A stretch of DNA of 5,110 nucleotides from Terriglobia bacterium (GTDB taxonomy: Bacteria; Acidobacteriota; Terriglobia; UBA7540). Positions 1-4,857 of this stretch are shown piece after piece. The position numbers and the translations under genes are program-made. Every line of letters starts with the position of its first letter. The first letter of the stretch is position 1. Location of the stretch: contig JASHTR010000399.1 in assembly GCA_030040455.1 (NCBI GenBank), positions 1 through 5,110 on the forward strand, given 5' to 3'. Below the pieces are notes generated by a model, which had not been told where the DNA came from, ran no database searches, and worked only from the letters and a program-made list of their open reading frames with translations.

Positions 1-179
1 GCTTCACGAGCGCTTTCTGGTCGAAACGGCCCTGGAGGATTCTCTGCCCGCTTGACCGGCGCAGCTTGATTGGGAAGCCTGATTTGTCTTTCCTCGTGCC
101 TGGAATCCTGCAACATAGGTCCGCTCTCCTGCTGAGAACTCCGCCTTGTTTGTTTAGCGTCCCTCTTCGGACTTTGCAT
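1..179 (-). CDS. Third RiPP precursor-like peptide, truncated by the window edge
   Basis: This is an open frame of 59 visible residues that runs off the left edge. I chose the ATG at 179 (MQSPKRDAK...) because the two complete precursors also begin MQ and have AAGGAG about 8 nt upstream; here AAGGAG lies at 189-194, 9 nt away. An ATG directly in front (182) and an internal ATG (116, with AGGAG at 126-130) are alternatives. Residues 35-44 read LPNQAAPVKR, against LPLQAAPVMR and LPLQAGPVMR in the downstream-type precursors, 8 of 10 identical to the first. Before this block lies a basic, Gln/Ser-rich extension of about 20 residues that the others lack; after it comes a Pro-rich stretch (AENPPGPFRPESARE) that does not resemble the others. 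No GVEAS site or core is reached before the edge. The role as a precursor, or a leader-bearing relative, is inferred from the shared motif and position only. Confidence 0.62.
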   Translation of the reverse strand, partial: MQSPKRDAKQTRRSSQQESGPMLQDSRHEERQIRLPNQAAPVKRAENPPGPFRPESARE

Positions 180-182
180 CAT

Positions 183-472
183 TGGCTTCTCCTTCCCCGT
201 AGGAGTTATAGATGACCGGCACACAAGGGGCTGCTCGCTGATGTTCGCAAAATATAGTGAGATCAATTACTGTAACCGTGGTCGCCGACCGCCGGGCTTC
301 GAAGCTCCCTTCCGGCGTCAAGGCAGCCTTCGAGCACCACTACAATAAATGGACGCCACCCTTTTTTGCGAGCATTAATAGTACCCCACCGGGCACTCCT
401 CTTTTGACAAAGCGCGCCGCATCAACAGCGTGTGACACTGCTGATGCGGCGTTGCTGTGGTTGCGATCCTCC
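183..472. other. Non-coding spacer between the first-edge precursor and precursor 1
   Basis: I see no credible gene in these 290 bases. The spacer holds the AAGGAG ribosome site of the left-edge precursor (189-194), a 10-bp palindrome GCTTCGAAGC (296-305) nested inside a CGCCGG/CCGGCG inverted repeat (290-295 with 312-317), an 11-bp word (382-392) that matches the insertion-sequence end at 4803-4813 in inverted orientation, and the hairpin at 415-451. A plus-strand GTG-started open frame at 257-481 has no ribosome site and overlaps the hairpin and the precursor 1 stop codon, so I did not call it. Confidence 0.5.
415..451 (-). terminator. GC-rich hairpin 21 nt after precursor 1, probable intrinsic terminator
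   Basis: CGCCGCATCA (415-424) pairs perfectly with TGATGCGGCG (442-451), and after one mismatch the stem continues with CAG/CTG. On the minus strand it lies just downstream of the precursor 1 stop codon and is followed by CGCTTTGTC, a weak U-tract. It could end or attenuate the transcript carrying the protease and two precursors. Because the U-tract is poor, it may instead be an RNA-stabilising 3' hairpin that partly protects the short precursor mRNA. Confidence 0.55.
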
Positions 473-646
473 CTACACTGAAGCAGGCCAGTTCAGAAAG
501 AAGTAAACTGGGTCGTTATAGTCAGAGGCTTCCACGCCGGCGTCGCTGGAGATGGCTGAGTTGACCACCGTGCGCATCACGGGCGCTGCCTGGAGGGGTA
601 AATACCGTGCGTTTTCCGGGGTTACCGCATTCTGCTCGTTTTGCAT
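473..646 (-). CDS. Cyanobactin-like RiPP precursor peptide 1 (57 aa)
   Basis: This is a small precursor with an N-terminal leader, a protease recognition motif and a short core. The start at 646 is chosen over an upstream in-frame ATG (724) because AAGGAG lies 8 nt before it and the resulting 57-residue product matches precursor 2 end to end (44 of 57 identical). Residues 16-25 read LPLQAAPVMR, resembling LPQQGQPVIR near the start of cyanobactin PatE leaders. Residues 33-41 read SSDAGVEAS, resembling GDAGLEAS, after which PatA cleaves. The predicted core is residues 42-57, DYNDPVYFFLNWPASV. The leader has no LAELSEE heterocyclase-binding motif, and the peptide has no Cys; there is no AYDG-like motif after the core. 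The PatA-family protease gene lies upstream on the same strand. I am confident that this is a precursor of a PatA-type system; modification and final product are unknown. Confidence 0.85.
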   Translation of the reverse strand: MQNEQNAVTPENARYLPLQAAPVMRTVVNSAISSDAGVEASDYNDPVYFFLNWPASV

Positions 647-757
647 GACCTGTTCTCCTTTTTCGTAATCGTGATGGTTTGCCGGATTTGCTCCCTCGGA
701 AGGCAGAGGAAGTATGTCCAGCAATAGTAAGTGTCCTTAGCTCGGGGTGAGCGCGAC

Positions 758-931
758 CTACGCTGAAACGGGCCAGTTCAGAAAGAAGTAGCTCGGATCG
801 TTATAGTCAGAGGCTTCCACGCCCGTATCACTGGAGATGGCTGAATTGACCACCGTGCGCATTACGGGCCCAGCCTGTAAAGGCAAACGCTGTGTATTTT
901 CCGGCTTCAGTTCATTCAGGCTATTCTGCAT
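758..931 (-). CDS. Cyanobactin-like RiPP precursor peptide 2 (57 aa)
   Basis: This is the paralogue of precursor 1 and lies 56 nt downstream of the protease stop codon, so it is probably co-transcribed with it. The start at 931 follows AAGGAG with an 8-nt spacer; an upstream ATG at 997 would overlap the protease gene and is rejected. Residues 16-25 are LPLQAGPVMR (cyanobactin leader-like), residues 33-41 SSDTGVEAS (PatA site-like) and the predicted core 42-57 is DYNDPSYFFLNWPVSA. Relative to precursor 1 the core differs only at positions 47 (Ser for Val), 55 (Val for Ala) and 57 (Ala for Val). Cys is absent, so thiazoline formation is impossible; Ser47, Ser56 and the aromatic Tyr, Phe and Trp residues are the remaining candidate modification sites. 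The product is probably exported or released after cleavage behind GVEAS, but no transporter is visible in this window. Confidence 0.87.
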   Translation of the reverse strand: MQNSLNELKPENTQRLPLQAGPVMRTVVNSAISSDTGVEASDYNDPSYFFLNWPVSA

Positions 932-987
932 GACGTAGTCTCCTTTTCTGGTAATAGTGTGGCGATCTTTTCTCGTTAAGAAAGCAT

Positions 988-2982
988 TCAACAACACGCC
1001 GAGGATTCGGTCCAGTGCCGGACCGGACCTAACGTGACCGGCAACTCGTCACTCACATCGACTGTAAATCTCATCACCATCCGGGCGCGGCGTTCGTTCT
1101 CCGGGTCGAAAAATGTCAACTTGACGTCCCAGCAGTCGGAGTCCATACGGCAGAATGGACTCTTCGAGACGGAGATACGGTCCAGCATGTAAAGCCCTGC
1201 GCCGGGCACCACGTGCTTCGGGTGAAGTGCACGGGACATCGACTCACTGGCCTGAAAGGCATTCGTGGCGCTATAGTTGAGGGCACGATCGGGGGAGCTC
1301 TGCCCAAGATTTCGCAATTCGTAGTAAACCTTGTCCAGAAAGTTCTGAAGAGAGGCCCGGATACTTTCGTGCTTCCCGGGATCAAAACGCCGCACCACGG
1401 TATCAATGAGGGTGTTAACACTCCAACTCCAAAGCCCGCGATATTGCGCCACGACCACTGGTATGACCTGGCCTGAGTACAGACGCGCCGTTCGGTTGGT
1501 TAATATCCCGGGCAAGGATACTCTGGAGATATAATCCGGGCTATCCTCCTTTTGAATCTGGCCGTTCAGTGCCTTGCGGAGAAACTCATACACCTCCCGC
1601 GCATAAGGCATCTCGGCTTCGATGGCATAGATTGGCGTCAGTTCGAGGTTGAAGGTCCATATCAGCTTGGTGGACTCTGACGGATTGGCCTCCAGGTAAC
1701 CGACCATCTCCTCGGTGGCACCGGGATGGGGAGGCCGACCATTGACCATCGGCATCAGTTGCTTGAATGAATCCCGACGCGCTTCAGTACCAAAGTCGTA
1801 ACCTATGCCTCCCAGCCCGTAGACATAAGACTTCTTCCCACCCTCACAACTGCAACTCGCGGATGGGCTAACACCGCTCGGTGTTGCTGTCACCCCGGCC
1901 GAAGCCTGGGGGTTGTGCCCTGCCGTGGGCGATTGCGGAGACATTACCGGCATAGCAGGTGGGGCCACACCTGGAACCTGCTTCTCAATTTTTTCCTGGA
2001 CGGCCGTTTCTGGAGTAGGGCCATTCGGCTCGACGGCCAGACTAGGCACGCTTGCATCAGAGTTAGTCATTGATACTGTTCCTCCTTTTGCTTTTGTGAT
2101 CAGGGCATAAGCCCCAGGAATGTTCAGAACGCCGGCTAAGCAGCGGCGATGGTCGGAGGTCCGACCCGGATCGCAGGGAAGCGCACTTTCGACAATGGCA
2201 TCACCAACCGCGCGAGGGTCCGGATTCTTTCCGTCTCGTCGCTGGATACTGAGCAAGAGAGCAGCGACGCCGGCCACAATGGGCGCGGCAAAACTGGTGC
2301 CGGTGAGCAGAGCTGTGCCGCCGCCGGGCACTGCGCCGCGGATATTTTCACCTGGAGCAAGCACACCCTTGCGCTGGTACGCCTCGCCCCAGTTACTCAT
2401 TTCAAGTGGCTGGCCGTTCTGGCCGATCGCGCCAACGGCCAGCACCGCTCCTACGGCGGCAGGGACGTGGAGACATTCGCAACCATCGTTCCCCGCGGCA
2501 GCGGTGATGAGCACTCGATGGTCGTCACACAGCCGGATCGCTCGGGCCAATAGGTCATCCGGCTCGCCAAAAGGAGACCGTTCACCGCCGCTGATATTGA
2601 TGACTTGCGCTCCCTCCTTGACCGCCTGTTCAATCGCTCGCGCTAAATCAAGTTGGGAGAGCCGGCCGGGATGCCCGTCCCGGAAAACCGGTACGATCAA
2701 CCCTCGGCAGCGCGGGGATACTCCATGTACGGGTCCCTCAGGCTGTCCGAAGATGATGCTGGCAACGTGGGTGCCATGCGCCGACATCGGTCCAATGTCG
2801 GCGGTTTCCGTCACCAGGGTCGATAACCGGGTAAGCTTGGCGCCCCGGAAACATGGATGAGTCTCGTCAACCGGCCCGTCGAGCACTGCAACGCAGACTT
2901 CCGGATCGCCAAGCGTCTGGTCCCAGAGCGCGGCCAATCCGTTGATTTCCGCCAAGGTTGTTTCAGTGCCGACCGAAGCCAT
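988..2982 (-). CDS. patA: PatA/PatG-family cyanobactin maturation protease (subtilisin-like S8)
   Basis: This is a 664-residue serine protease expected to act in the cytoplasm (no signal peptide) and to cut the precursor leaders at GVEAS. The N-terminal S8 domain (about 10-298) shows the catalytic triad: Asp35 in VAVLDGPVD, His69 in HGTHVAS and Ser230 in GTSFAAP, with the oxyanion Asn165 in AAGNDGCEC. Asp35 and His69 are only 34 residues apart, as in PatA; the long insertion that makes PatG a macrocyclase is absent. A Pro/Ala/Ser/Thr-rich linker (about 300-375) leads to a CSC pair (377-379) and the PatA/PatG C-terminal domain, beginning YVYGLGGIGYDFGTEARRDS. The start at 2982 has an AAGG-containing ribosome site. 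A much stronger one lies inside the gene before Met305. The two precursor genes follow directly on the same strand. Family assignment is strong; substrate is inferred from the neighbouring GVEAS-bearing peptides. Confidence 0.92.
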   Translation of the reverse strand: MASVGTETTLAEINGLAALWDQTLGDPEVCVAVLDGPVDETHPCFRGAKLTRLSTLVTETADIGPMSAHGTHVASIIFGQPEGPVHGVSPRCRGLIVPVFRDGHPGRLSQLDLARAIEQAVKEGAQVINISGGERSPFGEPDDLLARAIRLCDDHRVLITAAAGNDGCECLHVPAAVGAVLAVGAIGQNGQPLEMSNWGEAYQRKGVLAPGENIRGAVPGGGTALLTGTSFAAPIVAGVAALLLSIQRRDGKNPDPRAVGDAIVESALPCDPGRTSDHRRCLAGVLNIPGAYALITKAKGGTVSMTNSDASVPSLAVEPNGPTPETAVQEKIEKQVPGVAPPAMPVMSPQSPTAGHNPQASAGVTATPSGVSPSASCSCEGGKKSYVYGLGGIGYDFGTEARRDSFKQLMPMVNGRPPHPGATEEMVGYLEANPSESTKLIWTFNLELTPIYAIEAEMPYAREVYEFLRKALNGQIQKEDSPDYISRVSLPGILTNRTARLYSGQVIPVVVAQYRGLWSWSVNTLIDTVVRRFDPGKHESIRASLQNFLDKVYYELRNLGQSSPDRALNYSATNAFQASESMSRALHPKHVVPGAGLYMLDRISVSKSPFCRMDSDCWDVKLTFFDPENERRARMVMRFTVDVSDELPVTLGPVRHWTESSACC
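2068..2086 (-). promoter_or_regulatory. Strong internal ribosome binding site and ATG inside the protease gene
   Basis: On the minus strand AAAAGGAGG ends 10 nt before the in-frame ATG of Met305 (2068-2070). It is a better Shine-Dalgarno match than that of the annotated start, and falls precisely at the junction between the S8 domain and the linker. Initiation here would yield a free 360-residue linker plus C-terminal domain (988-2070). The site could also be chance, since the codons Lys-Gly-Gly produce it. Confidence 0.45.
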
Positions 2983-3000
2983 TGCACCTTCTCAAGCCTA

Positions 3001-3021
3001 AACCAGGATTGCTGTCTGGTT
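3001..3021. repeat. Inverted repeat in the 87-nt gap between PEP-CTERM gene and protease
   Basis: AACCAG (3001-3006) and CTGGTT (3016-3021) form a perfect 6-bp inverted repeat with a 9-nt spacer. On the minus strand the T-run lies before rather than after the stem, so it does not look like a terminator of the PEP-CTERM gene. It sits 18-39 nt before the protease start codon and could be an operator or part of its leader. A TTGACC hexamer at 3031-3036 (minus strand) could be a -35 element, but I see no convincing -10 at the right distance. Confidence 0.3.
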
Positions 3022-3069
3022 AAAAACCCACGGTCAACTCACAAGACGAATTGATCGTGATTACCACTT

Positions 3070-3780
3070 TCAATAGGCGCGACGCACGCGCCGCTTGTAT
3101 AGACAGAACAATCCAAGCCCCAGAAGACCGGAAAGAGTCAGCGGCAGCGTTGCGGGCTCTGGAATAGCGGACGTGCTGCTCGCGTTCAGAACGACGTTAT
3201 CGAGGCCGTTCGAATTGTCGGTGCTAGGATCGGCATTGATGAAATCCAGCGTAGTCATCGATCCCGTCGCCGTGAACGAAGTGGTGAATTGCTCCCAGGT
3301 CTGCGTAGTGCTCGTGCTGCTGTTGGTAAAAGTACCCAGCAGCGTGCCGGTGATGCCGCCGAGATAAACCTTGACGGTGCTCGTGTTTCCGAAAAAGCCG
3401 GTGGGATCATCAACGTTTCCAACCCAGAACGACAAGGCGTATTGTGTCCCCGAGGTCGTCGCGACAGTCTGCTGGACTCCCTCCACCGCGTTTGATTCGT
3501 CTCCCGTGAGGTCCAGCCACTGCACTCCATCCTCCGCTGGGAATTCACAACATCCAGCTGTATACGACCCACTGACAATGGAGGCTTGTGGGCCGACCAC
3601 CGTCCATCCGGTTATAGCCGTCGAGCCGCTATTAAAATTTGTGAAGCCTCCTGCCGGCACCACCGGAGTTTCGAAACTTCCATTGGTGATAAGATTGGCT
3701 TTGAGTGGCAGACTTCCCAAACTCATCAAAAAACCTGCTAGGACGCCTGCCGCTAAAAAGCTCCGTCTGAAGTGACTCAT
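3070..3780 (-). CDS. PEP-CTERM-anchored exported protein with DUF642-like domain
   Basis: A 236-residue secreted protein. The start at 3780 is preferred over the ATG at 3825 because AAAAGGAGAG precedes it and it places a clean signal peptide at the N-terminus (basic MSHFRR, hydrophobic 7-24, likely cleavage after Ala28). The mature region opens NLITNGSFETP and continues with GWTVVG, a Cys pair (77-78), DGVQWLDLTG and VQQTV, the pattern of DUF642/choice-of-anchor C beta-sandwich proteins. The C-terminus carries a full PEP-CTERM signal: Ile-Pro-Glu-Pro at 206-209, a hydrophobic helix (about 212-227) and the basic tail YKRRVRRAY. Proteins with this signal are processed by a membrane exosortase (EpsH/XrtA type) and go to the outer surface or exopolysaccharide layer. 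It lies 87 nt upstream of the protease gene on the same strand; a functional link is not evident. Confidence 0.88.
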   Translation of the reverse strand: MSHFRRSFLAAGVLAGFLMSLGSLPLKANLITNGSFETPVVPAGGFTNFNSGSTAITGWTVVGPQASIVSGSYTAGCCEFPAEDGVQWLDLTGDESNAVEGVQQTVATTSGTQYALSFWVGNVDDPTGFFGNTSTVKVYLGGITGTLLGTFTNSSTSTTQTWEQFTTSFTATGSMTTLDFINADPSTDNSNGLDNVVLNASSTSAIPEPATLPLTLSGLLGLGLFCLYKRRVRRAY

Positions 3781-4043
3781 ATCAGCGGTTCTCTCCTTTT
3801 GCGTGAGTCTGTGGCTGGCAGCCACTCACCGCCCGCAACGCTCACATCCCGGATGCCGTATTCGCAGAGATCCGGCACATGGCTCGCATGGTGGCGAGCC
3901 ATATCGACGGGCGTGCTATTGTGATTGGCTACCTGGGGCCTTACCCAATTATTCTCTTAGCTGCATTTTTAACGCGCTGGCAGGGAAAAACTGTTCAAAA
4001 GTAGACAATTCAGGAGGAAAATTTTGCCAGGGGTGGGGAGCGG
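3781..4043. other. Intergenic region with several hairpins before the PEP-CTERM gene
   Basis: This 263-bp region separates the PEP-CTERM gene from the Crp/Fnr gene. Read as its 5' leader it contains three perfect inverted repeats: ATGGCTCGC/GCGAGCCAT (3879-3887 with 3894-3902), CCGGAT/ATCCGG (3849-3854 with 3870-3875) and GTGGCT/AGCCAC (3811-3816 with 3821-3825 side, loop GGC), the last ending 10 nt before the ribosome site at 3791-3800. I compared the region with what I remember of the cyclic-di-GMP (GEMM-I) riboswitch and see no match. A plus-strand frame of 41 codons (3879-4004) with one hydrophobic segment is open here but has no ribosome site. Confidence 0.4.
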
Positions 4044-4697
4044 CTATTCGTTCAGGACCGAGGTCAGGAGGGGACGGTTCAGCCTCAGCCCCTGATGGTA
4101 ATCAATAAGGCCTGACCGCTTGAATTTATTCATGAAATAGCTGACGCGCGAGCGGGTAGTGCCGATCATTTGCGCCAGCATTTCATGAGTTATCTTGATG
4201 GTGATCGTGGAAGCATTGGCGCCGTTTCCGGAATGGCAGAGCAAGAGAAGAATTCTCGCCAGCCGTTTTTCGGCTGTGTTGAAGAGTTGATCCGCAAAGT
4301 CGTCTTCAACGCGGCGGTTGCGAGAAAGAAGGTAAGCGACAAACGACTGTCGGAAGGCGGCGTCTTTGTGGAGTAGCGACGCGATGACGCTTTTTTCCAG
4401 CCGCATCAGGGTCGATCTCACCAGGGTTGTCGCTGTGACCACCCGGCGGGGGTAATCCGTCAGCAGGCATACTTCACCGAAAAAGTTGCCCGCTCCAAGA
4501 ACCGCAATGACGCCTTCTTTTCCCTCCGGGGAAACAGCCGTAAGCTTGACGGCCCCTTCTTGCACGTAAAAGACTTCGTGGGCGGTCTCGCCTTCCACGA
4601 AAAGCTTCCGGTTTTTTGGACAATTCAGACACGTAGCTTGCCGGATGAGCCTTGCAACCAGATCACAGTCCTTTGTGACTGCCACGCCCGATTCCAT
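4044..4697 (-). CDS. Crp/Fnr-family transcriptional regulator
   Basis: A 217-residue cytoplasmic DNA-binding protein of normal family length. Residues about 28-115 form the cyclic-nucleotide-binding beta-roll, with the turn Gly-Glu at 74-75 (NFFGEVCLL) and Arg84-Arg85 where Crp has its phosphate-binding Arg; the surrounding residues differ from E. coli Crp, so the ligand is open. A long dimerisation helix spans about 115-138 and a winged helix-turn-helix about 165-210, with recognition helix near TTRSRVSYFMNKFK (180-193). Cysteines at 11, 23 and 26 do not follow the Fnr iron-sulphur spacing. There is no clear ribosome site before the ATG at 4697, so the start is less certain than the frame. 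A perfect palindrome (4710-4733) lies 12 nt upstream, suggesting autoregulation. Whether it controls the RiPP genes cannot be told from the sequence. Confidence 0.9.
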   Translation of the reverse strand: MESGVAVTKDCDLVARLIRQATCLNCPKNRKLFVEGETAHEVFYVQEGAVKLTAVSPEGKEGVIAVLGAGNFFGEVCLLTDYPRRVVTATTLVRSTLMRLEKSVIASLLHKDAAFRQSFVAYLLSRNRRVEDDFADQLFNTAEKRLARILLLLCHSGNGANASTITIKITHEMLAQMIGTTRSRVSYFMNKFKRSGLIDYHQGLRLNRPLLTSVLNE

Positions 4698-4709
4698 AGA
4701 CGGCTTTTA

Positions 4710-4733
4710 TTTTGAAAGTTAATGGTTTCAAAA
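4710..4733. promoter_or_regulatory. Perfect interrupted palindrome upstream of the Crp/Fnr gene, candidate operator
   Basis: TTTTGAAA (4710-4717) and TTTCAAAA (4726-4733) form an exact 8-bp inverted repeat with an 8-bp spacer, 12 nt before the regulator's start codon. Two-fold symmetry of this size suits binding by a dimeric regulator, but the half-site is neither the Crp (TGTGA) nor the Fnr (TTGAT) consensus. On the minus strand its outer arm also supplies a TTGAAA hexamer that could act as a -35 element. Autoregulation is inferred. Confidence 0.45.
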
Positions 4734-4782
4734 AGTGGGCCTAGCATATCACAGTTTTTGTAAGATAGTAAACTTCACGTAT

Positions 4783-4838
4783 CGCGCCACGTAAAATGTA
4801 ACCGGTGGGGTATCGTCGCGCCAAATTAAGATGTAACC
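4783..4838 (+). repeat. Imperfect direct repeats at the insertion-sequence end
   Basis: CGCGCC-(A/C-rich, then AAA)-ATGTAACC occurs twice, at 4783-4803 and 4817-4838, with identical flanks CGCGCCA and ATGTAACC and a variable middle that differs by one base in length. The 34-bp spacing is about three helical turns, so both copies would face the same side of the DNA. They are plausible transposase binding sites. Confidence 0.5.
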
Positions 4839-4857
4839 CGCTATGGACACGGGTTAC
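4833..4857 (+). repeat. Hairpin over the transposase translation start
   Basis: GTAACCCG (4833-4840) and CGGGTTAC (4850-4857) are a perfect 8-bp inverted repeat whose 9-nt loop contains the ATG at 4843; a second in-frame ATG follows at 4861. Many insertion sequences use such a hairpin to block translation from transcripts entering from outside. Here this is an inference from position. Confidence 0.45.

Larger units (their letters stand above)
473..931 (-). repeat. Tandem duplication of the precursor gene (285-bp offset)
   Basis: The two precursor genes (473-646 and 758-931) are collinear copies offset by exactly 285 bp, with no gaps in the protein alignment. Nucleotide similarity is highest from the late leader through the core. 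Several differences there are silent, for example at Asn29, Asp35, Asp45, Pro46 and Pro54, while the first 15 residues have diverged freely. The 111-nt spacer between the copies looks unrelated to the 56-nt spacer in front of precursor 2 apart from the ribosome site. Confidence 0.85.

Noticed and set aside
2..55. Apparent end of a plus-strand gene at the left edge
   Set aside because: It reads as coding for 17 codons, but it is antisense to the precursor-like frame, which has a start, a ribosome site and a motif shared with two neighbours.
257..481. Plus-strand open frame of 74 codons between the precursors
   Set aside because: It starts with GTG and has no ribosome site, runs through the strong hairpin at 415-451 and overlaps the precursor 1 stop codon.
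647..724. Upstream ATG (724) extending precursor 1 by 26 residues
   Set aside because: The extension contains the ribosome binding site of the start at 646, and the extra residues have no counterpart in precursor 2.
932..997. Upstream ATG (997) extending precursor 2 into the end of the protease gene
   Set aside because: The strong AAGGAG at 940-945 lies inside the extension, and the 57-residue forms of both precursors align without gaps.
2120..2860. Plus-strand open frame of 246 codons
   Set aside because: It is antisense to the well-supported S8 protease domain, and its composition is low-complexity Arg/Ser/Pro, typical of a shadow frame.
3879..3902. Sigma-54-like TGGC...TGC spacing on the minus strand, as expected for some PEP-CTERM promoters
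   Set aside because: The GG and GC elements are one base too far apart for the conserved spacing, and the match arises from the palindrome itself.
4013..4082. AGGAGG followed by a TTG start giving a tiny plus-strand frame
   Set aside because: It is only about 19 codons and overlaps the conserved 3' end of the Crp/Fnr gene on the other strand, so it is likely chance.
4044..4697. Fnr-like oxygen-sensing iron-sulphur protein
   Set aside because: The N-terminal cysteines (11, 23, 26) and the central ones do not follow the Fnr cluster-binding spacing, so a sensing role is not claimed.
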